Positions 1 to 12,600 of a stretch of DNA of 64,000 bases are shown here, in pieces. The position numbers and the translations under genes were made by a program. The first letter of the stretch is position 1; every line of letters starts with the position of its first letter. Origin of the DNA: Gordius sp. MW1 (lineage: Eukaryota; Nematomorpha; Gordioida; Gordea; Gordiidae); the NCBI GenBank assembly GCA_964036665.1, contig OZ038526.1, positions 13,950,001 to 14,014,000 of the forward strand, written 5' to 3'. The notes under the pieces were generated by a model. It had not been told where the DNA came from and did not search any database. It saw only the letters and a list, made by a program, of their open reading frames with translations.

Positions 1-1726
1 CGGAAGTCAATCGAGGATAATAGGATTCTCAAATTGGCTTACTTTTATATATTTTTTCATGCTCTTTCACATAGAATCGAAAAAAATAAATATTTTTACC
101 TCAAAATTTTTCACATATTTTTCTTTGAACCGTATTCATCCGATGAAAGTTGTCGTTTTCAGACGTGGTTTCTATGATCCCAAGTAAAAATTTATCAGAA
201 TCTAAAAACTATTACTTTGAAATCATGATCGCATAGAGCAGTTTTCAAAAATTAAGCAATCACGTTGCGATAACAAACTAATCGCCACAATAAAACGTTG
301 TCTTTTGTCAAAATGATAGTTCTCGCAGCTTAAAACCTCTTTTCGGAAGTCAATCAAGGATAATAGGATTCTCAAATTGGCTTACTTTTATATATTTTTT
401 CATGCTCTTTCACATAGAATCGAAAAAAATAAATATTTTTACCTCAAAATTTTTCACATATTTTTTTTTGAACCGTATTCATCCGATGAAAGTTGTCGTT
501 TTAAGACGTGGTTTCTATGATCCCAAGTAAAAATTTATCAGAATCTAAAAACTATTACTTTGAAATCATGATCGCATAGAGCAGTTTTCAAAAATTAAGC
601 ACTCACGTTGCGATACAACAAACTAATCGCAACAATAAAACATTGTCTTTTGTCAAAATGATAGTTCTCGCAGCTTAAAACCTCTTTTCGGAAGTCAGTC
701 GAGGATAATAGGATTCTCAAATTGGCTTACTTTTATATATTTTTTCATGCTCTTTCACATAGAATCGAAAAAAATAAATATTTTTACCTCAAAATTTTTC
801 ACATATTTTTCTTTGAACCGTATTCATCCGATGAAAGTTGTCGTTTTCAGACGTGGTTTCTATGATCCCAAGTAAAAATTTATCAGAATCTAAAAACTAT
901 TACTTTGAAATCATGATCGCATAGAGCAGTTTTCAAAAATTAAGCACTCACGTTGCGATACAACAAACTAATCGCAACAATAAAACGTTGTCTTTTGTCA
1001 AAATGATAGTTCTCGCAGCTTAAAACCTCTCTTCGGAAGTCAATCGAGTATAATAGGATTCTCAAATTGGCTTACTTTTATATATTTTTTTATGCTCTTT
1101 CACATAGAATCGAAAAAAAATAAATATTTTTACCTCAAAACTTTTCACATATTTTTTTTTACAACCGTATTCATCCGATGAAAGTTGTCGTTTTCAGACG
1201 TGGTTTCTATGATCCCAAGTAAAAATTTACCAGAATTTAAAAACTATTACTTTGAAATCATGATCGCATAGAGCAGTTTTCAAAAATTAAGCACTCACGT
1301 TGCGATACAACAAACTAATTGCAACAATAAAACGTTGTCTTTTGTCAAAATGATAGTTCTCGCAGCTTAAAACCTCTTTTCGGAAGTCAATCGAGGATAA
1401 TAGGATTCTCAAATTAGCTTACTTTTATATATTTTTTCATGCTCTTTCACATAGAATCGAAAAAAATAAATATTTTACCTCAAAATTTTTCACATATTTT
1501 TCTTTGAACCGTATTCATCCGATGAAAGTTGTCGTTTTCAGACGTGGTTTCTATGATCCCAAGTAAAAATTTATCAGAATCTAAAAACTATTACTTTGAA
1601 ATCATGATCGCATAGAGCATTTTTCAAAAATTAAGCACTCACGTTGCGATACAACAAACTAATCGCAACAATAAAACGTTGTCTTTTGTCAAAATGATAG
1701 TTCTCGCAGCTTAAAACCTCTTTTCG
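1..1726 (-). repeat. Satellite family I array, five tandem copies of 343-347 bp
   Basis: Five head-to-tail copies begin with cggaagtcaatc or a close variant at positions 1, 344, 689, 1034 and 1381, giving periods of 343, 345, 345, 347 and about 344 bp. Copies differ by scattered substitutions and one- or two-base indels, for example a 'taca' versus 'taa' difference near 290 and 615. The array probably continues upstream of the window. The minus strand is given because the reverse complement aligns with family II as read on the plus strand: both have gctctatgcgatc followed by a tga-ttt-aaag segment, then aactttcat, then gaaaaattttgaggt in the same order and spacing. No open frame of note is present. 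Confidence 0.96.
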
Positions 1727-4719
1727 GCACCTCTTATATCGAAACATTTCATGGGGGCGATCTATTGTTTTTGTGAAACAAGCTCTATGCGATCGTGATT
1801 TAAAGTTAATAATTTTTGATGACTGATCAAAATTTTTTTTTTACGGAATTCACCTCTGATATCGAAAACTTTCATGGGGGCGATATGGTTGAACGAATAA
1901 ATTGAAAAAATTTTGAGGTCGAAAAAAATATTATTTTTCATATTCTTTCGAAAGGAATCTGAAAAAATCTTTAAAAGTCAGTAAATATTCTTAGCAATAT
2001 GTCCTTGTTAGAATCTCGATAAGAATTTTTGCACGAGGGGAAGTTTTAGATTGGGAGAAATTAAAATTTTAGAGTTGCGTTTAGATTGTTTCAATATCGC
2101 TTTCTAAGCGTGTCTCTAATTTTTGTGAAACAAGCTCTATGCTATCGTGATTTAAAGTTAATAATTTTTGATGACTGATCAAAAAATTTTTTTTTACGGA
2201 ATTCACCTCTGAAACTTTTATGGGGGCGATATGGTTGAACGAATAAATTGAAAAAATTTTGAGGTCGAAAAAAATATTATTTTTCATATTCTTTCGAAAG
2301 GAATCTGAAAAAATCTTTAAAAGTCAATAAATATTCTTAGCATTATGTCCTTGTTAGAATCTCGATAAGAATTTTTGCACGAGGCGAAGTTTTAGATTGA
2401 GAGAAATTAAGATTTTCGTTTTGCGTTTAGATTGTTTCAATATCGCTTTCTAATCGTGTCTCTAGTTTTTGTGAAACAAGCTCTATACGATCGTGATTTA
2501 AAGTTAATAATTTTTGATGACTGATCAAAATTTTTTTTTACGGAATTCACCTCTGACAAAAACTTTCATGGGGGCAATATGGTTGAACGAATAAATTGAA
2601 AAAATTTTAACGTCGAAAAAAATATTATTTTTCCTATTCTTTCGAAAGGAATCTGAAAAAATCTTTAAAAGTCAGTAAATATTCTTAGCATTATGTCCTT
2701 GTTAGTATCTCGATAAGAATTTTTGCACGAGGGGAAGTTTTAGATTGAGAGAAATTAAAATTTTAGAGTTGCGTTTAGATTGTTTCAATATCGCTTTCTA
2801 AGCGTGTCTCTAATTTTTGTGAAACAAGCTCTATGCTATCCTGATTTAAAGTTAATAATTTTTGATGACTGATCAAAAAAATTTTTTTTACGGAATTCAC
2901 CTCTGATATCGAAAACTTTCATGGGGGCGATATGGTTGAACGAATAAATTGAAAAAATTTTGAGGTCGAAAAAAATATTATTTTTCATATTCTTTCGAAA
3001 GGAATCTGAAAAAATCTTTAAAAGTCAGTAAATATTCTTAGCATTATGTCCTTGTTAGAATCTCGATAAGAATTTTTGCACAAGGGGAAGTTTTAGATAG
3101 AGGGAAATTACGATTTTCGAGTTGCGTTTAGATTGTTTCAATATCGCTTTCTAAGCGTGTCTCTAATTTTTGTGAAACAAGCTCTATGCGATCGTGACTT
3201 AAAGTTAATAATTTTTGGACTGATCAAATTTTTTTTTTAAACAAAATTCACCTCTTATATCGAAACCTTTCATGGGGGCGATATGGTTGAACGAATAAAT
3301 TGAAAAAATTTTGAGGTCGAAAAAAATAATATTTTTCATATTCTTTCGAAAGGAATTTGAAATCTTTAAAAGTCAGTAAATATTCTTAGCATTATGTCCT
3401 TGTTAGAATCTCGATAATAATTTTTGCACGAGGGGAAGTTTTAGATTGAGAGAAATTAAAATTTTAGAGTTGCGTTTAGATTGTTTCAATATCGCTTTCT
3501 AAGCGTGTCTCTAATTTTTGTGAAACAAGCTCTATGCGATCGTGATTTAAAGTTAATAATTTTTGATGACTGATCAAAATTTTTTTTTTTACAAAATTCA
3601 CCTCTTATATCGAAACCTTTCATGGGGGGGCGATCTATTGTTTTTGTAAAACAAGCTCTATGCGATCGTGATTTAAAGTTAATAATTTTTGATGACTGAT
3701 CAAAATTTTTTTTTAACGGAATTCACCTCTGATATCGAAACTTTCATGGGGGCGATATGGTTGAACGAATAAATTGAAAAAATTTTGAGGTCGAAAAAAA
3801 TATTATTTTTCATATTGTTTCGAAAGGAATCTGAAAAAATCTTTAAAAGTCAGTAAATATTCTTAGCATTATGTCCTTGTTAGAATCTCGATAAGAATTT
3901 TTGCACGAGGGGAAGTTTTAGATTGAGGGAAATTACGATTTTCGAGTTGCGTTTAGATTGTTTCAATATCGCTTTCTAAGCGTGTCTCTAATTTATGTGA
4001 AACAAGCTCTATGCTATCGTGATATAAAGTTAATAATTTTTAATGACTGATCAAAAAAATTTTTTTACGGAATTCACCTCTGATATCGAAAACTTTCATG
4101 GGGGCGATATGGTTGAACGAATAAATTGAAAAAATTTTGAGGTCGAAAAAAATATTATTTTTCATATTCTTTCGAAAGGAATCTGAAAAAATCTTTAAAA
4201 GTCAGTAAATATTCTTAGCATTAAGTCCTTGTTAGAATCTCGATAAGAATTTTTGCACGAGGGGAAGTTTTAGATTGAGAGAAATTAAAATTTTAGAGTT
4301 GCGTTTAGATTGTTTCAATATCGCTTTCTAAGCGTGTCTCTAATTTTTGTGAAACAAGCTCTATGCTATCGTGATTTAAAGTTAATAATTTTTGATGACT
4401 GATCAAAAAAATTTTTTGTACGGAATTCACCTCTGATATCGAAAACTTTCATGGGGGCGATATGGTTGAACGAATAAATTGAAAAAATTTTTAGGTCGAA
4501 AAAAATATTAATTTTCAAATTCTTTCGAAAGGAATCTAAAAAAATCTTTAAAAGTCAATAAATATTCTTAGCGTTATGTCCTTGTTAGAATCTCGATAAG
4601 AATTTTTGCACGAGGCGAAGTTTTAGATTGAGAGAAATTAAGATTTTCGTGTTGCGTTTAGATTGTTTCAATATCGCTTTCTAAGCGTGTCTAGTTTTTG
4701 TGAAACAAGCTCTATGCGA

Positions 4720-7700
4720 TTGTGATTTAAAGTTAATAATTTTTGATGACTGATCAAAAAATTTTTTTTTACGGAATTCACCTCTGATATCGAAAACTTT
4801 CATGGGGGCGATATGGTTGAACGAATAAATTGAAAAAATTTTGAGGTCGAAAAAAATATTATTTTTCATATTCTTTCGAAAGGAATCTGAAAAAATCTTT
4901 AAAAGTCAGTAAATATTCTTAGCATTATGTCCTTGTTAGAATCTCGATAAGAATTTTTGCACGAGGGGAAGTTTTAGATTGAGAGAATTTAAAATTTTAG
5001 AGTTGCGTTTAGATTGTTTCAATATCGCTTTCTAAGCGGGTCTCTAATTTTTGTGAAACAAGCTCTATGCTATCGTGATTTAAAGTTAATAATTTTTGAT
5101 GACTGATCAAAAAAAATTTTTTTACGGAATTCACCTTTGATATCAAAAACTTTCATGGGGGCGATATGGTTGAACGAATAAATTGAAAAAATTTTGAGGT
5201 CGAAAAAAATATTATTTTTCATATTCTTTTGAAAGGAATCTGAAAAAATCTTTAAAAGTCAGTAAATATTCTTAGCATTAAGTCCTTGTTAGAATCTCGA
5301 TAAGAATTTTTGCACGAGGGGAAGTTTTAGATTGAGAGAAATTAAAATTTTAGAGTTGCGTTTAGATTGTTTCAATATCGCTTTCTAAGCGTGTCTCTAA
5401 TTTTTGTGCAACAAGCTCTATGCTATCGTAATTTAAAGTTAATAATTTTTAATGACTGATCAAAAAAAAATTTTTAACGGAATTCACCTCTGATAGCGAA
5501 AACTTTCATGGGGGCGATATGGTTGAACGAATAAATTGAAAAAATTTTGAGGTCGAAAAAAATATTATTTTTCATATTCTTTCGAAAGGAATCTGAAAAA
5601 ATCTTTAACAGTCAGTAAATATTCTTAGCATTATGTCCTTGTTAGAATCTCGATAAGAATTTTTGCACGAGGGGAAGTTTTACATTGAGGGAAATTACGA
5701 TTTTCGAGTTGCGTTTAGATTGTTTCAATATCGCTTTCTAAGCGTGTCTCTAATTTTTGTGAAACAAGCTCTATGCGATCGTGATTTAAAGTTAATAATT
5801 TTTGATGACTGATCAAAATTTTTTTTTTACAAAATTCACCTCTTATATCGAAACCTTTCATGGGGGCGATATGGTTGAACGAATAAATTGAAAAAATTTT
5901 GAGGTCGAAAAAAATATTATTTTTCATATTCTTTCGAAAGGAATCTAAAAAAATCTTTAAAAGTCAGTAAATATTCTTAGCATTAAGTCCTTGTTAGAAT
6001 CTCGATAAGAATTTTTGCACGAGGGGAAGTTTTAGATTGAGAGAAATTAAAATTTTAGAGTTGCGTTTAGATTGTTTCAATATCGCTTTCTAAGCGTGTC
6101 TCTAATTTTTGTGAAACAAGCTCTATGCTATCGTGATTTAAAGTTAATAATTTTTGATGACTGATCATAAAAATTTTTTGTACGGAATTCACCTCTGATA
6201 TCGAAAACTTTCATGGGGGCGATATGGTTGAACGAATAAATTGAAAAAATTTTTAGGTCGAAAAAAATATTAATTTTCAAATTCTTTCGAAAGGAATCTA
6301 AAAAAATCTTTAAAAGTCAATAAATATTCTTAGCGTTATGTCCTTGTTAGAATCTCGATAAGAATTTTTGCACGAGGCGAAGTTTTAGATTGAGAGAAAT
6401 TAAGATTTTCGTGTTGCGTTTAGATTGTTTCAATATCGCTTTCTAAGCGTGTCTAGTTTTTGTGAAACAAGCTCTATGCGATTGTGATTTAAAGTTAATA
6501 ATTTTTGATGACTGATCAAAAAAATTTTTTTTACGGAATTCACCTCTGATATCGAAAACTTTCATGGGGGCGATATGGTTGAACGAATAAATTGAAAAAA
6601 TTTTGAGGTCGAAAAAAATATTATTTTTCATATTCTTGCGAAAGGAATCTGAAAAAATCTTTAAAAGTCAGTAAATATTCTTAGCATTATGTCCTTGTTA
6701 GAATCTCGATAAGAATTTTTGCACGAGGGGAAGTTTTAGATTGAGAGAAATTAAAATTTTAGAGTTGCGTTTAGATTGTTTCAATATCGCTTTCTAAGCG
6801 GGTCTCTAATTTTTGTGAAACAAGCTCTATGCTATCGTGATTTAAAGTTAATAATTTTTGATGACTGATCAAAAAATTTTTTTTTACGGAATTCACCTGT
6901 GATATCGAAAACTTTCATGGGGGCGATATGGTTGAACGAATAAATTGAAAAAATTTTGAGGTCGAAAAAAATATTATTTTTCATATTCTTTTGAAAGGAA
7001 TCTGAAAAAATCTTTAAAAGTCAGTAAATATTCTTAGCATTAAGTCCTTGTTAGAATCTCGATAAGAATTTTTGCACGAGGGGAAGTTTTAGATTGAGAG
7101 AAATTAAAATTTTAGAGTTGCGTTTAGATTGTTTCAATATCGCTTTCTAAGCGTGTCTCTAATTTTTGTGAAACAAGCTCTATGCTATCGTGATTTAAAG
7201 TTAATAATTTTTAATGACTGATCAAAAAAATTTTTTTTACGGAATTCACCTCTGATATCGAAAACTTTCATGGGGGCGATATGGTTGAACGAATAAATTG
7301 AAAAAATTTTGAGGTCGAAAAAAATATTATTTTTCATATTCTTGCGAAAGGAATCTGAAAAAATCTTTAAAAGTCAGTAAATATTCTTAGCATTATGTCC
7401 TTGTTAGAATCTCGATAAGAATTTTTGCACGAGGGGAAGTTTTAGATTGAGAGAAATTAAAATTTTAGAGTTGCGTTTAGATTGTTTCAATATCGCTTTC
7501 TAAGCGGGTCTCTAATTTTTGTGAAACAAGCTCTATGCTATCGTGATTTAAAGTTAATAATTTTTGATGACTGATCAAAAAAAAATTTTTAACGGAATTC
7601 ACCTCTGATAGCGAAAACTTTCATGGGGGCGATATGGTTGAACGAATAAATTGAAAAAATTTTGAGGTCGAAAAAAATATTATTTTTCATATTCTTTCGA

Positions 7701-10700
7701 AAGGAATCTGAAAAAATCTTTAACAGTCAGTAAATATTCTTAGCATTATGTCCTTGTTAGAATCTCGATAAGAATTTTTGCACGAGGGGAAGTTTTACAT
7801 TGAGGGAAATTACGATTTTCGAGTTGCGTTTAGATTGTTTCAATATCGCTTTCTAAGCGTGTCTCTAATTTTTGTGAAACAAGCTCTATGCGATCGTGAT
7901 TTAAAGTTAATAATTTTTGATGACTGATCAAAATTTTTTTTTTACAAAATTCACCTCTTATATCGAAACCTTTCATGGGGGCGATATGGTTGAACGAATA
8001 AATTGAAAAAATTTTGAGGTCGAAAAAAATATTATTTTTCATATTCTTTCGAAAGGAATCTAAAAAAATCTTTAAAAGTCAGTAAATATTCTTAGCATTA
8101 AGTCCTTGTTAGAATCTCGATAAGAATTTTTGCACGAGGGGAAGTTTTAGATTGAGAGAAATTAAAATTTTAGAGTTGCGTTTAGATTGTTTCAATATCG
8201 CTTTCTAAGCGTGTCTCTAATTTTTGTGAAACAAGCTCTATGCTATCGTGATTTAAAGTTAATAATTTTTGATGACTGATCATAAAAATTTTTTGTACGG
8301 AATTCACCTCTGATATCGAAAACTTTCATGGGGGCGATATGGTTGAACGAATAAATTGAAAAAATTTTTAGGTCGAAAAAAATATTAATTTTCAAATTCT
8401 TTCGAAAGGAATCTAAAAAAATCTTTAAAAGTCAATAAATATTCTTAGCGTTATGTCCTTGTTAGAATCTCGATAAGAATTTTTGCACGAGGCGAAGTTT
8501 TAGATTGAGAGAAATTAAGATTTTCGAGTTGCGTTTAGATTGTTTCAATATCGCTTTCTAAGCGTGTCTCTAATTTTTGTGAAACAAGCTCTATGCGATC
8601 GTGATTTAAAGTTAATAATTTTTGATGACTGATCAAAATTTTTTTTTTACAAAATTCACCTCTTATATCGAAACCTTTCATGGGGGCGATATGGTTGAAC
8701 GAATAAATTGAAAAAATTTTGAGGTCGAAAAAAATATTATTTTTCATATTCTTTCGAAAGGAATCTAAAAAAATCTTTAAAAGTCAGTAAATATTCTTAG
8801 CATTAAGTCCTTGTTAGAATCTCGATAAGAATTTTTGCACGAGGGGAAGTTTTAGATTGAGAGAAATTAAAATTTTAGAGTTGCGTTTAGATTGTTTCAA
8901 TATCGCTTTCTAAGCGTGTCTCTAATTTTTGTGAAACAAGCTCTATGCTATCGTGATTTAAAGTTAATAATTTTTGATGACTGATCATAAAAATTTTTTG
9001 TACGGAATTCACCTCTGATATCGAAAACTTTCATGGGGGCGATATGGTTGAACGAATAAATTGAAAAAATTTTTAGGTCGAAAAAAATATTAATTTTCAA
9101 ATTCTTTCGAAAGGAATCTAAAAAAATCTTTAAAAGTCAATAAATATTCTTAGCGTTATGTCCTTGTTAGAATCTCGATAAGAATTTTTGCACGAGGCGA
9201 AGTTTTAGATTGAGAGAAATTAAGATTTTCGTGTTGCGTTTAGATTGTTTCAATATCGCTTTCTAAGCGTGTCTAGTTTTTGTGAAACAAGCTCTATGCG
9301 ATTGTGATTTAAAGTTAATAATTTTTGATGACTGATCAAAAAAATTTTTTTTACGGAATTCACCTCTGATATCGAAAACTTTCATGGGGGCGATATGGTT
9401 GAACGAATAAATTGAAAAAATTTTGAGGTCGAAAAAAATATTATTTTTCATATTCTTGCGAAAGGAATCTGAAAAAATCTTTAAAAGTCAGTAAATATTC
9501 TTAGCATTATGTCCTTGTTAGAATCTCGATAAGAATTTTTGCACGAGGGGAAGTTTTAGATTGAGAGAAATTAAAATTTTAGAGTTGCGTTTAGATTGTT
9601 TCAATATCGCTTTCTAAGCGGGTCTCTAATTTTTGTGAAACAAGCTCTATGCTATCGTGATTTAAAGTTAATAATTTTTGATGACTGATCAAAAAATTTT
9701 TTTTTACGGAATTCACCTGTGATATCGAAAACTTTCATGGGGGCGATATGGTTGAACGAATAAATTGAAAAAATTTTGAGGTCGAAAAAAATATTATTTT
9801 TCATATTCTTTTGAAAGGAATCTGAAAAAATCTTTAAAAGTCAGTAAATATTCTTAGCATTAAGTCCTTGTTAGAATCTCGATAAGAATTTTTGCACGAG
9901 GGGAAGTTTTAGATTGAGAGAAATTAAAATTTTAGAGTTGCGTTTAGATTGTTTCAATATCGCTTTCTAAGCGTGTCTCTAATTTTTGTGAAACAAGCTC
10001 TATGCTATCGTGATTTAAAGTTAATAATTTTTAATGACTGATCAAAAAAAAGTTTTTTACGGAATTCACCTCTGATATCGAAAACTTTCATGGGGGCGAT
10101 ATGGTTGAACGAATAAATTGAAAAAATTTTGAGGTCGAAAAAAATATTATTTTTCATATTCTTTCGAAAGGAATCTGAAAAAATCTTTAACAGTCAGTAA
10201 ATATTCTTAGCATTATGTCCTTGTTAGAATCTCGATAAGAATTTTTGCACGAGGGGAAGTTTTACATTGAGGGAAATTACGATTTTCGAGTTGCGTTTAG
10301 ATTGTTTCAATATCGCTTTCTAAGCGTGTCTCTAATTTTTGTGAAACAAGCTCTATGCTATCGTGATTTAAAGTTAATAATTTTTAATGACTGATCAAAA
10401 AAAAGTTTTTTACGGAATTCACCTCTGATATCGAAAACTTTCATGGGGGCGATATGGTTGAACGAATAAATTGAAAAAATTTTGAGGTCGAAAAAAATAT
10501 TAATTTTCATATTCTTTCGAAAGGAATCTAAAAAAATCTTTAAAAGTCAATAAATATTCTTAGCGTTAAGTCCTTGTTAGAATCTCGATAAGAATTTTTG
10601 CACGAGGGGAAGTTTTAGATTGAGAGAAATTAAGATTTTCGTGTTGCGTTTAGATTGTTTCAATATCGCTTTCTAAGCGTGTCTCTAGTTTTTGTGAAAC

Positions 10701-10890
10701 AGCTCTATGCGATTGTGATTTAAAGTTAATAATTTTTGATGACTGATCAAAAAAATTTTTTTTACGGAATTCACCTCTGATATCGAAAACCTTCATGGAT
10801 ATGGTTAAACGAATAAATTGAAAAAATTTTGAGGTCGAAAAAAATATTATTTTTCATATTCTTTCGAAAGGAATCTGAAAAAATCTTTAA
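4720..10890 (+). repeat. Higher-order block, left copy (about 6.17 kb)
   Basis: This part of the array is copied on the other side of the 3.3 kb insert at about 14714-18064. Positions about 4720-7210 match about 14714-17204 at an offset of 9,994, and about 8520-10890 match 15694-18064 at an offset of 7,174. The difference between the offsets is 2,820 bp, eight monomers. Diagnostic shared variants include the rare gagagaattt near 4985 and 14979, tttgatatcaaaaac near 5139 and 15133, and the short aaccttcatggatatgg form near 10788 and 17962. Edges are estimated from where diagnostic variants stop matching. Confidence 0.85.
5700..8519 (+). repeat. 2,820 bp eight-monomer unit, duplicated in block a
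   Basis: The stretch about 5700-7230 recurs at about 8520-10050 with an offset of 2,820 bp (eight monomers of 352.5 bp). Shared variants include acaaaattcacctc at 5829 and 8649, the gatcataaaaatttttt form near 6165 and 8985, and the gtgtctagtttttg deletion near 6449 and 9269. The matching block to the right of the 3.3 kb insert has only one such unit. Part of the set (acaaaattc monomer plus the gatcataaaaa monomer) appears a third time near 7830-8400, so the unit is itself internally repetitive. Confidence 0.85.
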
Positions 10891-11086
10891 AAGTCAATAA
10901 ATATTCTTAGCATTATGTCCTTGTTAGAATCTCGATAAGAATTTTTGCACAAGGGGAAGTTTTAGATTGGGAGAAATTAAAATTTTAGAGTTGCGTTTAG
11001 ATAGTTTCAATATCGCTTTCTAAGCGTGTCTCTAATTTTTGTGAAACAAGCTCTATGCGATCGTGATTTAAAGTTAATAATTTTAA

Positions 11087-11106
11087 TTGCTATGCAATTT
11101 ATGGGC
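11087..11106 (+). repeat. Left 20 bp inverted repeat of the insert
   Basis: The sequence ttgctatgcaatttatgggc is the exact reverse complement of 14242-14261. It begins two or three bases inside the left edge of the insert. Its first 15 bases (ttgctatgcaattta) also occur in each unit of the minisatellite at 11346-11580, so the terminal repeat and the minisatellite are related. Confidence 0.85.
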
Positions 11107-11116
11107 TCGTTTTTTG

Positions 11117-11150
11117 GTGTCCGTCGTCCGTCCGTCGTCCGTCGTCCGTT
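11117..11150 (+). repeat. GTCCGTC simple repeat
   Basis: An irregular run of gtc-cgt units (gtccgtcgtccgtccgtcgt and onward) lies directly inside the left inverted repeat. It is much more GC-rich than its surroundings. Confidence 0.85.
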
Positions 11151-11187
11151 ACCCTCCCTATCTATTTGCATTGGGTATATTAATCGC

Positions 11188-11312
11188 TTTTTTAAATTAA
11201 TGCATGAGAAAGAGTTGCCCCACCCCTCATCTCTATCTCCCTCGCTGTGTTATTTTTTAAATTAATGCATAAGAGGTGCCCCACCCCTCATCTCTATCTC
11301 CCTCGGTGTGTT
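11188..11312 (+). repeat. Two tandem copies of a 65 bp unit
   Basis: The unit runs from ttttttaaattaatgcat through gccccacccctcatctc to a gtgttat end. The copies start at 11188 and 11253. The second lacks a few bases in the gagaaagagttgcc segment (aagaggtgcc instead), and the copies differ at ctcgctgtg versus ctcggtgtg. Confidence 0.9.
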
Positions 11313-11345
11313 ATAATATAAGATTTGTTAAATTATCTATTATAT

Positions 11346-11580
11346 AATAAACATAAATAAAATGTTTACTTTTAATTGCTATGCAATTTAACTAGTTTTA
11401 TAATAAACATAAATAAAAGTTGTTTACTTTTAATTGCTATGCAATTTAACTAGTTTTTGTTATATAATAAACATAGATAAAAGTTGTTTACTTTTAATGC
11501 TATGCAATTTAACTAGTTATATAATAAACATAAATAAAAGTTGTTTACTTTTTAATTGCTATGCAATTTAACTAGTTTTG
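11346..11580 (+). repeat. 56-64 bp minisatellite, four copies
   Basis: Units begin with aataaacataaataaa at 11346, 11402, 11466 and 11523 and end with gctatgcaatttaactag. Periods are 56, 64 and 57 bp. A fifth copy lies at about 11809-11867 inside the next repeat array. Confidence 0.93.
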
Positions 11581-12600
11581 GGGTTAGAATCCCGGAGTTT
11601 TTTTGACTCTTATGATTGTTCTTGTTACTATCAATGATAATAAGAATTTTTGGCCGTCCGCTGGCTGCTGACCAATGAAAAAAATGACCATTGGCCAAAA
11701 TGTGAATCGAAATTATTTTTTTCGTTTTTTTTGACTATTATGATTGTTCCTGTTTCTACCATTGCTATTATGACTTTTTGGCCGTCCGCTGGCTGCTGAC
11801 CAATGTTATATAATAAACATAAATAAAAGTTGTTTACTTTTAATTGCTATGCAATTTAACTAGTTTTTGGGTTAGAATCCCGGAGTTTTTTTTGACTCTT
11901 ATGATTGTTCTTGTTACTATCATTGATAATAAGACTTTTTGGCCGTCCGTTGGCTGCTGACCAATGAAAAAAATGACCATTGGCCAAAATGTGAATCCGA
12001 GTTTATTTTTTCGTTTTTTTTGACTATTATGATTGTTCCTGTTACTACCATTGCTATTATGACTTTTTGGCCGTCCGCTGGCTCCTGACCGATGGAAAAA
12101 ATGACCATTGGCCAAAATGTGAATCGAGATTATTTTTTTCGTTTTTTTTTGACTATTATGATTGTTCCCGTTCCTACCATTGCTATTATGACTTTTTGGC
12201 CGTCCGCTGGCTGCTGACCAATGGAATAAAATGACCATTGGCCAAAATGTGATTCGAAAACTTTTTTTTTCGTTTTTTTTTTGACTATTATGAATTTATA
12301 TCCACTTTTACCGTGTCCTGGCTGCTGACCAATGGAAAAAAATGACCATTGGCCAAATTGTGAATCGAAATTTTTTTCCCGTTTTTTTTTGACTCTTATG
12401 ATTGTTCCTGTTAATACCATTGATAATATGACTTTTAGGCCGTCCGCTGGCTGCTGACCAATGGAAAAAAATGACCATTGGCTAAAGTGAGCATCAAACA
12501 TTTTTTATCCGTTTTTTTGGCTATCATTGACTTATAGAGTATCTGTTGGTACTGACCAATGAAAAAAAATGACCATTGGCCAAATTTTATATATAACCTA
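11581..12600 (+). repeat. 120-130 bp tandem repeat with a CCAAT/ATTGG hairpin
   Basis: Repeated landmarks are gactcttatgattgttc or gactattatgattgttc, ggccgtccgctggctgctga, and ccaatg-(a-rich)-ccattggcc. The ggccgtccg landmark recurs near 11653, 11781, 11942, 12069, 12199 and 12440, with a diverged cgtgtcctggctgctg version near 12314. Each unit can fold a 6-7 bp CCAATG/CATTGG stem over an A-rich loop. A 288 bp segment (minisatellite copy plus two units) is itself duplicated: ggttagaatcc recurs at 11582 and 11870. Minus-strand open frames crossing this array are by-products of the periodicity. Confidence 0.9.
11809..11867 (+). repeat. Fifth copy of the 56-64 bp minisatellite
   Basis: The aataaacataaataaa ... 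caatttaactag unit interrupts a 128 bp repeat directly after gaccaatg at about 11804. It is followed by the same gggttagaatcccgg that follows the main minisatellite, consistent with a 288 bp tandem duplication, not with an independent insertion. Confidence 0.88.

Larger units (their letters stand above)
1727..11084 (+). repeat. Satellite family II array, block a
   Basis: About 26 head-to-tail monomers averaging 352-353 bp, all in one orientation. Landmarks in each monomer, in order: gtgaaacaagctctatg, a tgatgactgatc segment, an A/T homopolymer tract of about 15 bp, a cacctc segment, tttcatgggggcgatatgg, gaggtcgaaaaaaatatt, gcattatgtccttgttag, gcacgaggggaag, and tttagattgtttcaatatcg. The first monomer is truncated: the array starts at cacctcttatatcg directly after the family I end, then contains a short-form junction near 1768. 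Most monomers in this block carry the acggaattcacctctgat variant. The block ends where the 3.3 kb insert begins, in the middle of a monomer. Confidence 0.97.

Noticed and set aside
2290-2306. CENP-B box-like word ctttcgaaaggaatctga in each monomer
   Set aside because: It keeps TTCG, but the essential A and CGGG positions do not match; about half of the core bases agree, which is weak in AT-rich repeats.
3205-3230. TGATGA followed by CTGA, resembling snoRNA C and D boxes, in the monomer
   Set aside because: The two words are directly adjacent in most monomers (tgatgactga) with no room for a guide element, and no flanking stem is present.
11026-11265. 79-codon plus-strand frame across the satellite/insert border
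   Set aside because: It starts in satellite and continues through the simple repeat and the 65 bp duplication; a chance frame across a junction.
11840-12501. Overlapping minus-strand frames of 62, 123 and 132 codons
   Set aside because: Repetitive peptides produced by the 120-130 bp tandem repeat being read in several frames; no domain is recognisable and several frames overlap.
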